A DNA stretch of 64,000 nucleotides from JAVVTR01 sp036653535. Lineage in GTDB: Bacteria; Bacteroidota; Bacteroidia; Bacteroidales; P3. A program made the position numbers and the translations under genes. Every line of letters starts with the position of its first letter. Within the stretch, counting starts at the first letter, position 1. The notes beneath the pieces are model-generated. The model saw only the letters and a program-made list of their open reading frames with translations. It had not been told where the DNA came from and made no database searches. Location: NCBI GenBank assembly GCA_036653535.1, contig JAVVTR010000002.1, forward strand, positions 1-64,000, in the 5' to 3' direction. Positions 1 through 9,100 of the stretch are shown here, one piece after another.

Positions 1-312
1 AAGCAACAAGAAATTTTTTATTATTTTAGTCTTTATATTCTTTAGGGACAGTCTTTTTGTAGCTCCAAAAATGGACAAGGAAAAATGTAGCACCATTTTG
101 GATAATGGGGAAACCTTTCCTTTGTATGGAACCGTCAATATTGTGGAGAATTTCGAAGTTATATGCGTTAATCAACATAGTTATATTGATCATCATTTTT
201 AAAAAAAATCGGAACAAACAGTATAGTCTATTGCGTTTTTTATTTTTTTATTATGCAGATTGAATGCACACTTCTCTATCACCTTTGCACCATTATTTAA
301 AAAACGAAGAAA
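1..312. other. Upstream stretch without a convincing gene
   Basis: AT-rich sequence from the window edge to the first lipoprotein gene. A 63-codon open frame lies on the minus strand (26-217), but it has no recognisable domain, signal or neighbour support, so it is not called. The last 70 bases, which include a CCTTTGCACC segment about 30 bases before the lipoprotein start, probably contain that gene's promoter, although the -7 element departs from TAnnTTTG. Confidence 0.4.
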
Positions 313-1077
313 ATGAAATCAAAAATTTTTACACTTTCTGTATTCTTGTTAGCTCTAACTTTCTACAGTTGTAACAAAGAGGAAAACAAAGAGGAAAACA
401 AAAATATTAAGATAAATACTTCATCTCCAATTTTTCTAAAAAGAGGACAGACGACCCAAATTAATGCCGTTTCCATAAAACCACTTACCTATAATGCTGA
501 GAATGAATTTCATGCTACGGTGTCTAATACTGGGCTTATCACTGCATACTATGTGGGTAAAACCAAAATTAATTTAACTAATGGAAGTGACAAAAAGTCT
601 ATACAGCTTATAGTCGAGCCTGAATATAACTTGTATCAAACTCCAAACATAGAATGGGGTACAAGTCGAAGTCAAATTAAAAACCAATATGGTACACCTG
701 ATAGAGAAACGGCCGATGTTATTATTTACGAGAACTATTCGTCTGCTGCACCTTTTTTGCTATTTACATTTGACAAAAATGATCAAGTGGAGTCCTATGC
801 ATTACTAGTTAAGACCATGTATGTTTCAACTTTAGGTAAGTTTCTTGCTGAACGATATATGTACCTAGGGGCATCCGGTGAGTATCTGGTGTATCTTAAT
901 GGTTTAACGATAGATCAAGCAACAATAATGCTTGGTGTATTAGTGTACAACTTGAATTACGTAATGGTTGTGTATACCAATCCTCATAACATTTCTAAGC
1001 AAGCAAAAAAAGTAGTCGCAACAAGTATGGATCATTATCGAAATTTATTAGAAATAGGATCCACCTCTCAAAAATAA
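313..1077 (+). CDS. Predicted lipoprotein with Ig-like (BIG2-like) domain
   Basis: This is a 254-residue exported protein of unknown function. The N-terminus is a lipoprotein signal: a charged start, a hydrophobic stretch and a lipobox-like FYSC with the acylated Cys at about residue 20. The Cys is followed by a short acidic linker made of an exact in-frame duplication (NKEE twice; 12-bp DNA unit at 373-396). Residues 33-105 have the look of a bacterial Ig-like group 2 fold (threonine-rich start, NTGLITAYYVGKTKI near the middle). The C-terminal half, about 110-250, is not recognised and contains an NQYGTPD segment. A 23-codon gene follows after 26 bases and a terminator ends the pair, so the two are probably cotranscribed. 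Lipoprotein call is good; the Ig-like call is by eye. Confidence 0.7.
   Translation: MKSKIFTLSVFLLALTFYSCNKEENKEENKNIKINTSSPIFLKRGQTTQINAVSIKPLTYNAENEFHATVSNTGLITAYYVGKTKINLTNGSDKKSIQLIVEPEYNLYQTPNIEWGTSRSQIKNQYGTPDRETADVIIYENYSSAAPFLLFTFDKNDQVESYALLVKTMYVSTLGKFLAERYMYLGASGEYLVYLNGLTIDQATIMLGVLVYNLNYVMVVYTNPHNISKQAKKVVATSMDHYRNLLEIGSTSQK
373..396 (+). repeat. 12-bp in-frame tandem duplication in lipoprotein linker
   Basis: The unit AACAAAGAGGAA occurs twice head to tail and is followed by a partial third copy (AACAAA). It encodes NKEE-NKEE directly after the lipobox Cys. Because the unit is a multiple of three, slippage would only change the linker length. Confidence 0.8.
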
Positions 1078-1103
1078 ATTATTAATCTCAAAATTACAAC
1101 ATC

Positions 1104-1175
1104 ATGGGCTTAATCATCGCATTTTTCGTACTATTAGTATGCGTAGGTGAATTTTTTGACCCTATTAAAAAATGA
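1104..1175 (+). CDS. Putative 23-residue single-span membrane peptide
   Basis: The open frame starts with ATG 26 bases after the lipoprotein stop and ends at a TGA. It encodes 23 residues: a hydrophobic stretch (GLIIAFFVLLVCV) followed by a polar tail (GEFFDPIKK). This is the composition of a tiny single-pass membrane protein. A clear intrinsic terminator begins 12 bases after its stop, so it sits at the end of a transcript, which supports real expression. No family is recognised. Chance occurrence of such a short frame cannot be excluded; position and composition are the only evidence. Confidence 0.45.
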   Translation: MGLIIAFFVLLVCVGEFFDPIKK

Positions 1176-1187
1176 CCTAAAGCAGTA

Positions 1188-1221
1188 CTGGAGGACTATT
1201 CGTGGTCTTCCAGTTTTTTTT
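1188..1221 (+). terminator. Intrinsic terminator after the lipoprotein/peptide pair
   Basis: A 9-bp stem (CTGGAGGAC with GTCTTCCAG, one G-T pair) with an 8-base loop is followed by eight T residues. Confidence 0.85.
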
Positions 1222-1337
1222 ATAAAACAGTTTGAAATCTAAATTATAAATTGTAAGTTTATTTATTTTTGACAGATATATTATTTTAACAAGATAGTGA
1301 TTTTAGAATATAAATAGATACGATGAATAAAAGTATG

Positions 1338-1354
1338 AATACGCCTAAATACGC
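1338..1354 (+). promoter_or_regulatory. Twin AATACGC repeats before the WYL regulator
   Basis: AATACGC occurs twice, at 1338-1344 and 1348-1354, exactly 10 bp apart and therefore on the same helix face. The second copy ends 8 bases before the start codon. A related ATACG lies at 1318-1322. This would fit an autoregulatory operator; binding is inference. Confidence 0.3.
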
Positions 1355-1362
1355 AAAATAAT

Positions 1363-2370
1363 ATGTCAACAAATAAACATGCCCAAATTAGATATCGAAC
1401 CTTAGATAATTGTTTCCGAAATCCAGGGCGAAGGTATTATATTGAGGATTTAGTAACAGCGTGTAATGAGGATTTATATAACCAGATGGGTCTTATGGAT
1501 GGCGTAAAAATGCGTCAAGTCCAAGAGGATATCAAATCCATGGAAACCATTTGGGATATTCCCTTAGAAAAAGTACGAGATGGGAAAAGAGTCTATTATC
1601 GTTATGAGGATAGGTCTTATTCAATCAATAATCAGCCTCTTAATGAAACTGAAATTATACAGTTGAAAGAAACGATATATATGTTGAATCATTTTAAGGG
1701 GATGCCTCAGTTTGATTGGATGGAAGAAATCCTTGCTCGCCTCGAAAGCGCATTTAACCTCAGAGGAACTCATGTAAATATTGTAGATTTTGAACAAAAT
1801 CCATATTTAAAAGGTCTCCATTTTTTTTCTGATATTTTTAATGCAATTATCAATAAGCAAACGCTGAACATAAGGTATAAACGCTATGTTAAAGATCCAA
1901 CAGAAATGATTTTTCATCCTTATTTTCTAAAACAATATAACAATCGTTGGTTTCTATTCGGTCTTTGTGAAGATCTCAAAGAAAAGAAATTTATTACCAC
2001 CTTGGCATTAGATAGAATGGAGCAAATAGTCCACTCAGATGTGCAATATGTTGAAAATGAAAATATCGAATTTGATGAATACTTTGAAGATGTGGTGGGA
2101 GTAACGGTTTATGACAAAGCCGTTGAACAAATTCTATTGGAAATAGATAATATTATTGTTCCTTATATTGAAACCAAGCCTTTGCATGGTTCTCAAAAAA
2201 TCAAGATGCGAAAGCCCGAAACTACTATTATAGAACTGAATCTTATTGTAAACTATGAGTTGGAAAATCTGCTTTTAGGCTATATTGATAAGGTGAAAAT
2301 TATTACGCCAGATCACTTGAGAGAAAAAATGAAAACCCGATTAATGGAAGCAATTCAAAGAAATTCTTAA
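1363..2370 (+). CDS. WYL-domain transcriptional regulator
   Basis: This is a 335-residue helix-turn-helix/WYL protein. Residues 8-75 form the N-terminal winged-helix part (RYRTLDNCFRN, then VQEDIKSM, typical of this family). The WYL domain covers about 150-225, with IRYKRY, FHPYFLKQYNNRWFLFG and an LDRM segment in the expected order. A WCX-like C-terminal extension follows. WYL domains are ligand-sensing modules, often beside defence or DNA-repair genes; here no such partner is seen, only a possible antitoxin remnant downstream. Standalone regulation is likely, perhaps of itself through the repeats just before its start. Length is normal. Family call is firm; regulated genes are unknown. Confidence 0.9.
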   Translation: MSTNKHAQIRYRTLDNCFRNPGRRYYIEDLVTACNEDLYNQMGLMDGVKMRQVQEDIKSMETIWDIPLEKVRDGKRVYYRYEDRSYSINNQPLNETEIIQLKETIYMLNHFKGMPQFDWMEEILARLESAFNLRGTHVNIVDFEQNPYLKGLHFFSDIFNAIINKQTLNIRYKRYVKDPTEMIFHPYFLKQYNNRWFLFGLCEDLKEKKFITTLALDRMEQIVHSDVQYVENENIEFDEYFEDVVGVTVYDKAVEQILLEIDNIIVPYIETKPLHGSQKIKMRKPETTIIELNLIVNYELENLLLGYIDKVKIITPDHLREKMKTRLMEAIQRNS

Positions 2371-2502
2371 TAAATAACCAAGCCACAGTTAAATAATTTA
2401 TAAAAGAAGTTAGATTAAACATAAAATAACAGCGCTAAAAGTTACTATATATATTTAAATTATGAAAAAATTGCATCACTAATTCATGCTTTAACACTAC
2501 TT

Positions 2503-2538
2503 TTCAACTTCACATTTAACTTTACATTCAACTTCATA
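2503..2538 (+). repeat. Three degenerate 12-bp tandem repeats
   Basis: TTCAACTTCACA, TTTAACTTTACA and TTCAACTTCATA follow each other in exact register. They differ only at pyrimidine positions and one A/C-type change. They directly precede, and are in frame with, the DUF433-like fragment, where they would encode an F-N-F-T pattern. Confidence 0.75.
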
Positions 2539-2544
2539 TTTGCG

Positions 2545-2772
2545 AAAAATTTACTAAACGCTTGGGGTGTATTTGTAAGACTTACCAATGAAATTAATAC
2601 GAAAATCAAATTTCGTACAGACGTTCAGTCAATTGTCTATAAGAAAGAGGTCGATCCATGGACCAATAAAATTCCAATTCTACGAGGAACTCCTATTAAG
2701 ATTAGTGCAATTATCAAATGGTTAAGGAATGAAATGGACGTAGGAATCAATGAAATAAAACTATTCATATAA
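2545..2772 (+). pseudogene. Start-less fragment resembling a DUF433 antitoxin
   Basis: An open frame of 75 codons ends at TAA 2770-2772 and has no usable ATG near its beginning. The second half reads DPWTNKIPILRGTPIKIS followed by AIIKWLRNEM. This resembles the core of DUF433-type antitoxins, whose usual motif is a Pro, hydrophobic, Arg/Lys-Gly-Thr-Arg-Ile-Pro, then a helix ending in GMS. No toxin gene (for example a DUF5615 PIN-like protein) is found next to it. It most likely is a degraded antitoxin gene. The match is by eye, and it could instead be a fragment of another small DNA-binding protein. Confidence 0.4.
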
Positions 2773-2887
2773 GATGCGCTGAAGCAAGTATAATTAGCTA
2801 CTGTTTTGTAAATAATAGACTTAATAAATCAGAGAGCGTACTTTTCTGCAAATTTTTATCGATGAATGAATAGTTCTGTAACCATAA

Positions 2888-2938
2888 CTAAAAAATAACG
2901 GCCTCCATCGTTTATAGATGGAGACCGTTATTTTTTAG
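2888..2938. terminator. Bidirectional terminator hairpin
   Basis: A 22-bp stem with one mismatch (left arm starting CTAAAAAATAACGG, right arm ending CCGTTATTTTTTAG) closes a 7-base loop. The A-run and T-run flanks make it active on either strand. It most likely ends the minus-strand FISUMP gene, whose stop is 33 bases away. Confidence 0.85.
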
Positions 2939-2970
2939 TGAAGAGACTTTGTTTCGTGTATAGTAATGGA

Positions 2971-4164
2971 TTATAAGTCGTCTTGGACACATCTTACGCT
3001 TAGCCCATAGCGAAATTGGACATCGAAATTTTTGCTGATGTAATTATAAAAATAGAATATCGCACGGCTCCACCCTGTATTGTAATAAGGAGTAGATGAC
3101 CAGTAGTAGGCATATTCGCCTTTGGCGCCAAAAAATCCATTGTCGTAGCGACAACCACTGGGAACAGCACTAAAACCGCTTAGGTTCGTAGCTATGGCTT
3201 CTCCTTTTTTCCATAATCCTGTTCCTTCCTCTATCGTTCCATATTCTTTCATTTTTAAACCGGCTACACTTAAGCCTCCGAGATAATTCGTTAACGTATC
3301 CCATTCACTGTTGCTTGGGACATGCCAACCTATAGGGCAAACATTTTTACTGCTCTTTACTGCATTAAAATTGTATAAAACGCCATAGATGGCGGCATTA
3401 CTTTCTTGGTTTTCGTAGTAGGCGCAAGCATCGGAAGTAGAGGTTTCCCATTCATGTGAATCCGTAAGTATATTAATATTACTATGATCTCTAAAGGTGG
3501 TGGTACGCAAATTTTCCGCCATCCAGGTTTGTGTGCCTATTTTTATGGTTTTATAGACGTTACCCTCCTGATCGACCATATTTCCATAAGTATGATCATC
3601 GGTGTAAGTAGTGGTATCTACTCCGGTAGAATTTAGCCAAGCAGGTCGTCCATTTTTCATTCCAAGAACTTGTCCACTTTTTCCTGCAGGAAGAGATACC
3701 CATAGGCTATCTCTCCAGTACAACAAATCTCCGTTGTGTCCATCGGGGATATTATGGGCGCGTTTTGCGTATAAAGCATAAGGAACGCTCAATAATGCTT
3801 GGGTTGAGTTCAAGCTATAATCGCCATTCCCCTTTAAATCTATTTCTACCTTAATAAAATAAGGCTTAGACCAATCAATAGCACCAAATTCACCATTAAG
3901 CACTTGCCCATCACCAATACTAATGCTCATTAATCCTTGTGTATTGGTACGAGTAGCATGTGTTTCTGCATATACTCGACTTCCTTCTGCACTACCCAAT
4001 AAAAGACTAATACGGGTACTTATGTTGGCATTACTTAGTAATTTATTAGTGGCATCGTGAACTACTGCTTGATAACTTATTTTATCGGAACTTTGAGTAT
4101 AAGCATTGTTGCTTATACAAAGTAAGAGTCCAAGAAGTAGGGTAGGTATAATATATTTTTTCAT
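2971..4164 (-). CDS. FISUMP-domain surface protein
   Basis: This is a secreted protein of about 397 residues. The start was set at the ATG at 4162-4164, giving an MKKYIIPTLLLGLLL signal peptide ending near NNAYTQ; an upstream in-frame ATG at 4230 would add 22 residues before this signal. Residues 25-130 form the beta-rich N-terminal domain common to these proteins (ISYQAVVHD, then LLSVPYALYA). The C-terminal half carries the Fibrobacter succinogenes major paralogous domain: KTIKIGTQTWMAENLR, then CPIGWHVPSNSEWD and YWSSTPY, ending RYGLSVRCVQD. These domains are found on exported proteins of unknown function. There is no T9SS sorting domain. It lies 178 bases downstream of an Omp28-like cargo on the same strand. 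Confidence 0.85.
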   Translation of the reverse strand: MKKYIIPTLLLGLLLCISNNAYTQSSDKISYQAVVHDATNKLLSNANISTRISLLLGSAEGSRVYAETHATRTNTQGLMSISIGDGQVLNGEFGAIDWSKPYFIKVEIDLKGNGDYSLNSTQALLSVPYALYAKRAHNIPDGHNGDLLYWRDSLWVSLPAGKSGQVLGMKNGRPAWLNSTGVDTTTYTDDHTYGNMVDQEGNVYKTIKIGTQTWMAENLRTTTFRDHSNINILTDSHEWETSTSDACAYYENQESNAAIYGVLYNFNAVKSSKNVCPIGWHVPSNSEWDTLTNYLGGLSVAGLKMKEYGTIEEGTGLWKKGEAIATNLSGFSAVPSGCRYDNGFFGAKGEYAYYWSSTPYYNTGWSRAIFYFYNYISKNFDVQFRYGLSVRCVQDDL

Positions 4165-4342
4165 ATAAAATAATTTTAATAAATAGGGTATATAGAGCGA
4201 TAGTATTAAGCAGAAGTGGAGCCAGCGCATAATTTTTAGTTTTGCTGAGGCGAGCCACCAGGAGCTTTGTCCACTCTATGAACTTTGTTTTTATACTCTT
4301 GCTTGAGCTATGGAGTTCTTGTTTCTTTTATATTGAGAATGC

Positions 4343-5959
4343 TTACCAAATAAGTTTATGGATCCAAGTACTTTTTCTCTCTCCTTTTTTTTCTATTTTA
4401 ACAAAATAGATACCCTTCTTTGCATTGGAGAGAATAATGCGATTCTGAAATACGCAATTTTTTATTTCTTGCCCCATTATATTAAAAACTTGCACTTGGT
4501 GGGTTGGGAGGAGATGATTAATGATAAAAATACCGTCTTTAGATGGATTGGGATAAATAGAGAGATCGTTTTGGTTTAGATCCTTTTCTACAGCAACATA
4601 GCCTTTTTCAACGGTAATATAGTTTAATATGGTTTGGGTAGCCTTGAAAATTCGCCCAGATGCCTTGTCGGTATATTTAATTTGTAGTTTCACCGGAAAA
4701 CTTCCCTCTTGCATATAGGTTATTATTGGATTTCTATCATTGCTAACCAAAGGAGTACCTCCACCAAAGGTCCAAGAAGAAGAGTCGACTCTTAGAGAAG
4801 TATTGGTAAATTGAATTGCAGTGCCCGGAGCTACTTTGATATGATTGGATTTGAAATTGGCGGTAAAATCAATTACTTCCACCACATTTTTCCAAGTATA
4901 ACTTTCCGTTTTTCCGTTTTTTTCAATAACTAAAGTAGTGCTAAAAATACCAGTATCGGAATATTTAACCATGGGATTTAAGTCCGTAGAACTTTTGGGT
5001 GTGCCTCCTTCGAAAGTCCAGGTACGGGTAGTAGGATCCCCTAAAGAGTTATCAAAATATCTTATAGAATCTCCTCTTAGAATTAAAGGTTTAGTTTGTA
5101 GAAAAGCGGCCGATAAAACGGAAGGTTCATTTTTCATTTGCCACATATCGGTTTGCATTACTTGACGAGATGCTTTAGGAACACCGTCGATATTGGTATA
5201 GGAATTATCTTGAATAAATGCAATAATGTCGGTGTTTCTTCTTGCCATTTGATATCCTGCACCCATTCCAAAAGAAATGGTCTTTCGGATAGTATCGCCC
5301 TTTGTAAAATCTAAAAGGCTGCCCTCGTAATTAGGAACCATGGTGCGTTCGGCATGATCCACTTGTGTTTGACCTTGCCAGAATTTAGAAATATTATTTT
5401 CTGTGACGGCAATTTGTAGATACAAATTTTTTCCGCTGTGTTCCGCTACTTTTACTATGGTAATATCTAATATAAAGCTATCTCTACGAGCTTCGGCGTC
5501 ACGCAAATAGCGTACGTCCATATCTAATGTATAAGGCGTTTTTTCGGACATACACGAGTCGTAAATTTTATTAAAGGTAATGATGGTTTTTGCTTCACTT
5601 TCGCCAGAGGTACGATGAGCTCCATTAAAAAAAGTGCGAGGAATGGCTCGAATGGTATCGTAATAACAACCTCTTTGATAACCGGAAATATTGTATAGAT
5701 ATCCAACATCTCCACTTTCATTCATTTGGTAAGAAATAGCTGCAATTTTTTTTCCTTGCTCTAACATGCTACGTGTTGCTATAGCAGAAGCAGGGCAATA
5801 GGTACACCATGTTGCTGTAAATTTTTCCATAAGCACATATTTGTAATCTACTCCTTGCTTAGGAAGATTGTTACTTTGTGCAAAGATTGCTTCTTGGGAA
5901 ATAAATAAAATTATCGAAAATCCGAAGAACAAACTAAGGAAAGAGATGGATTTTTTCAT
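4343..5959 (-). CDS. Omp28-like thioredoxin-fold protein, PKD repeats, T9SS cargo
   Basis: A 538-residue secreted protein. It has a signal peptide (1-27), then an Omp28-type region with a thioredoxin-like MEKFTATWCTYCPAS motif (Cys52 and Cys55, CxxC). Two PKD-like domains follow at about 290-370 and 375-450 (TWTFEGGTP and SSWTFGGGTP). The last 80 residues are a T9SS type A sorting domain (LSIYPNPSKDG, then VFNIMGQEI and KKGIYFVKI). It should cross the outer membrane through the T9SS and be anchored or released there. The CxxC could be redox active, but Omp28-like proteins are poorly understood. It is the middle gene of a minus-strand surface block. Confidence 0.88.
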   Translation of the reverse strand: MKKSISFLSLFFGFSIILFISQEAIFAQSNNLPKQGVDYKYVLMEKFTATWCTYCPASAIATRSMLEQGKKIAAISYQMNESGDVGYLYNISGYQRGCYYDTIRAIPRTFFNGAHRTSGESEAKTIITFNKIYDSCMSEKTPYTLDMDVRYLRDAEARRDSFILDITIVKVAEHSGKNLYLQIAVTENNISKFWQGQTQVDHAERTMVPNYEGSLLDFTKGDTIRKTISFGMGAGYQMARRNTDIIAFIQDNSYTNIDGVPKASRQVMQTDMWQMKNEPSVLSAAFLQTKPLILRGDSIRYFDNSLGDPTTRTWTFEGGTPKSSTDLNPMVKYSDTGIFSTTLVIEKNGKTESYTWKNVVEVIDFTANFKSNHIKVAPGTAIQFTNTSLRVDSSSWTFGGGTPLVSNDRNPIITYMQEGSFPVKLQIKYTDKASGRIFKATQTILNYITVEKGYVAVEKDLNQNDLSIYPNPSKDGIFIINHLLPTHQVQVFNIMGQEIKNCVFQNRIILSNAKKGIYFVKIEKKGERKSTWIHKLIW

Positions 5960-5983
5960 ATGTTCATTAAATAAATTGTTGGT

Positions 5984-6014
5984 AAAAAAGGGGAATTCTG
6001 TATCAAAATCCCCC
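5984..6014 (-). terminator. Second hairpin before the Omp28-like gene
   Basis: On the minus strand a GGGGA...TCCCC stem is followed by a run of T residues, ending 25 bases before the start codon at 5959. It may be a back-up terminator of the upstream gene or an attenuator of the next one. Confidence 0.4.
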
Positions 6015-6092
6015 TATGAAAGCTAATAAATTTTAAAAATGGAAACAGACCATTATATAAATTAGAATGGAAATATTTATTCTAATGGAAGG

Positions 6093-6126
6093 GGCTATCT
6101 AAATATTTTCATTTCTTTAGATAGCC
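6093..6126 (-). terminator. Terminator after the 1268-residue cargo gene
   Basis: An 11-bp perfect stem (GGCTATCTAAA with TTTAGATAGCC) closes a 12-base loop 21 bases beyond the stop of the minus-strand gene. The downstream T-run is weak. Confidence 0.6.
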
Positions 6127-6146
6127 TTTTCCCGACGGTCGCAAAA

Positions 6147-9100
6147 TTATAGAACAATAACTTTTTTAATTATGGTACCAAAATTAGAAGTTGTAAAATG
6201 CAACATATACACTCCTCTTTTCAAGGAAGAAAGGTTGATTTTTTCGGTTTGCTGGGGATATTTTGCAATTTGGTGACCCGATAAATCTACGATAGTGAGG
6301 GTAGTGTAGTTGCCGGAAATAGTAATATAATCTTTGGCTGGATTAGGGTATATAGAAAGATTAGCAGCATTAAGGTCATTCTCTATAGAAGTAGGCCCTA
6401 CTTGTACCGTTGCGTCTTTCGACATTACCTCGTCGCAACTATTCCAAAGAGATCCTACAGTATAAATATATTGGCTATAAGGAACGTTGGCATCTAAATA
6501 ATTCGTTGTTTTAATGGGGGTAGCATTTAATTTTGCACCATCCCGATAAACATTAAATCCGTTTAATTTAATACTGGCCGAATTAGATTTAGTAATTTGT
6601 GCGGCAGCTTCAGAAATTAATTTACCAGTAGCTATATCTACTTTATAGATTTCCCCATATCTATTTCCTGCTTTAGTTTTAGCGGCATTTGCGCTGGTGT
6701 CTATTTCTCTATCACGAGCAAGTAAGGCCGCAATGTTCCAGTTTGCATTTATACCCAAGGTGTTGGCCGCAGAAGACCAGTTTTTGAAGTCTAAGGTATA
6801 AAGATCCCCACGCCGTTTTACCGCTGGGCCTGCATCATAACCAACAGGCTTACTATCGGCTTTGTAGAAACTAACCGTATAACCTAAAGCCAATTCCGTG
6901 TTTATAGTGCTTATAGGAAAGGAACGATCAAAGAAAATAGTAGAGAAAGTCTTAGTGGCAATTTTCCCTGCATCAAATTGATAAACAATAGAATCATCTA
7001 TCATTATTAAAGGGGTTACTACGGCTGGATCTGCTAAGAAAATCTCCATACCAATTAGTTTGAAATTCTCGTAAGGTTTTAATTGTGCCGAATCCCAAGC
7101 TGCAGCAGCGGTAAAGTTTGCACCCGTAGGCTCTCCTACACTACCTGCATTTATTCCTGTACCGTAACGCAAAGGAAGAGGTTCTTCAAAATAAGGAAGT
7201 TCCCATTTTACCTTTACATTGCTTGTGTTTGCTTTAGAACCAGTCGATTGTTCAAAAGATAATTGATTAACAGGAAGACAAAATCCTTGATTATTTACAT
7301 CTACTTCTATGGAATCAGAAGCACTGCAAGAGTTGTCGAAAAAGGCTTCTATGCGGTAAGCGTGTTTGCCTAAGCTTGGACTAACGTCAACATACTCTAA
7401 TTTTTTATAGAGGTCTTTATTTATTAGTTGGCCATCTTTGTAGAGGTAAAAACCAGCAAGGTTTCCATTAGGATTAGCAGGAGGTAAAGCCCATGTTAGT
7501 TTTACATTACCATAGGTTTCTTTTCCATCTAATTGTTTTACTGGAGCACAACCCGTGCTGGGTACAATGGTTACAGTGGATTTTACTACTGGTTTTGCTT
7601 CACAACCATTTCTGAATTTAGCAGTTACTTGGTAAACATAAGTGCCAGGTTCTGTAATAATTTCCGTGTAGTTATGCCTTTTAAGCAATCCATTCGTATT
7701 AACCAATACGTCGTTACGATATAAGTTGAACCCTGAAATTTCAGGACTCGGTTTTAATTCAAAGAAAGCAAGTTCATTGGATGTAGTTCCATCGGTTTGT
7801 ACCATAGTACATAGGCACAGAGTGCTATCCAAGGTACTCATAATAGATATGCCACCTGCACTATGATAACCCTCTCCAATAGCTTTAATTTGAGGGAGAG
7901 TAGCTGGTTCAAAAATTTTACCTACTGGTTTTTTAGTAGTAATATCGTATTGTACCACTTGATTTAAAGTTTCTCCAGTTTGTTGTGAGGCGTAAATTCG
8001 GCCATCATAAAAAGTAGTACCGGCACACTCTTTTAGGGGTAAACCTTCGGAAATTACTTTGCCACTACGATTTATAAAGAAACTGGTATTCCAATCTCCT
8101 ACTTCAAATCCGCCTCTATTACTATCTAAAGAGGGAATGAAAGCAATATGTTGTCCGTTGGCAGGACTTGTAATAAACTCTTCTACTAATAAATCTTCCA
8201 AATTTATTTTATAAATAAATTTGGTTTGGCTACCTACGGTATATAAGAATTGACCATCGTAAGCAAAATCGGAAACTGGGGGAAGATTGCGTATGCTAAG
8301 AATCTCTAAATATTTCCATTGAAGGTCGTACACTTTAATTCCTAAGTAAGTCCAGTCGCCTACATAGTATTTATCTCCTACTTGAATAGCCGACATAGAG
8401 GTGCTTCCTAAGGGTCTTAAAGCGACAAGATCCATAGCGTTAGTATCGGTTATATTTTCGAAATTAGTAGAGGCAAGGTCTTTTGCGGAAGCGTTACGTA
8501 CAACGGCATCGCTGGGAGCTTGCCAACTAATGGTTACATTACGGTTATATTCTGTATAAGTATTTAAATTTTTAATAGAATAGCACCCATCGGCAGCAAT
8601 GACATCTATAGTACTTCCGGAACTCTTTTTAGATTCTCCGGTAGCATATACGGCCGTAACTCTGTATGTAACGGTTCCTATTGTAGATTCTGGATCGGTA
8701 AAATTTAAAGCTGAAACAAGGGCAGTATTTACTTTTACAGAATCTCTGTATACATTGTAACCTAAAATTTCTCTGCCGTTTTTGTAGGGTTCAGTCCAAC
8801 TTATGTTTACCCTAAGAGTTCCTCTTTCTTGTTTAGTAATAAGGTTTTTCGGGCGAGTATTAATAGTTTGTTCGCCTAAGGTAATAATAGCGGGACCGCT
8901 ACCGCTACCGCAGAAAACTCGTCCATCCGTACTCATATCTGTGGCCATCATACTGGCATCTAATCCATAGAGTTCGCGCAAGAAAGAGCCAAAATCCATT
9001 AAGCCTAAATCTTTAGTCCAAATTCTTCCGTCTTTGGTCAGTACAATACCATTGTCACCTACTCTAAAGAAATTTAATGGAGAACGTCCGGGTAATTTTA

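Larger units (their letters stand above)
2371..2887. other. Long intergenic stretch with remnant and repeats
   Basis: More than 500 bases without an intact gene. Apart from the 12-bp tandem repeats and the DUF433-like fragment, it is AT-rich and shows nothing recognisable. Confidence 0.5.

Noticed and set aside
26..217. 63-codon minus-strand open frame at the window edge
   Set aside because: No recognisable domain, signal or promoter, and no neighbour support; AT-rich frames of this size occur by chance.
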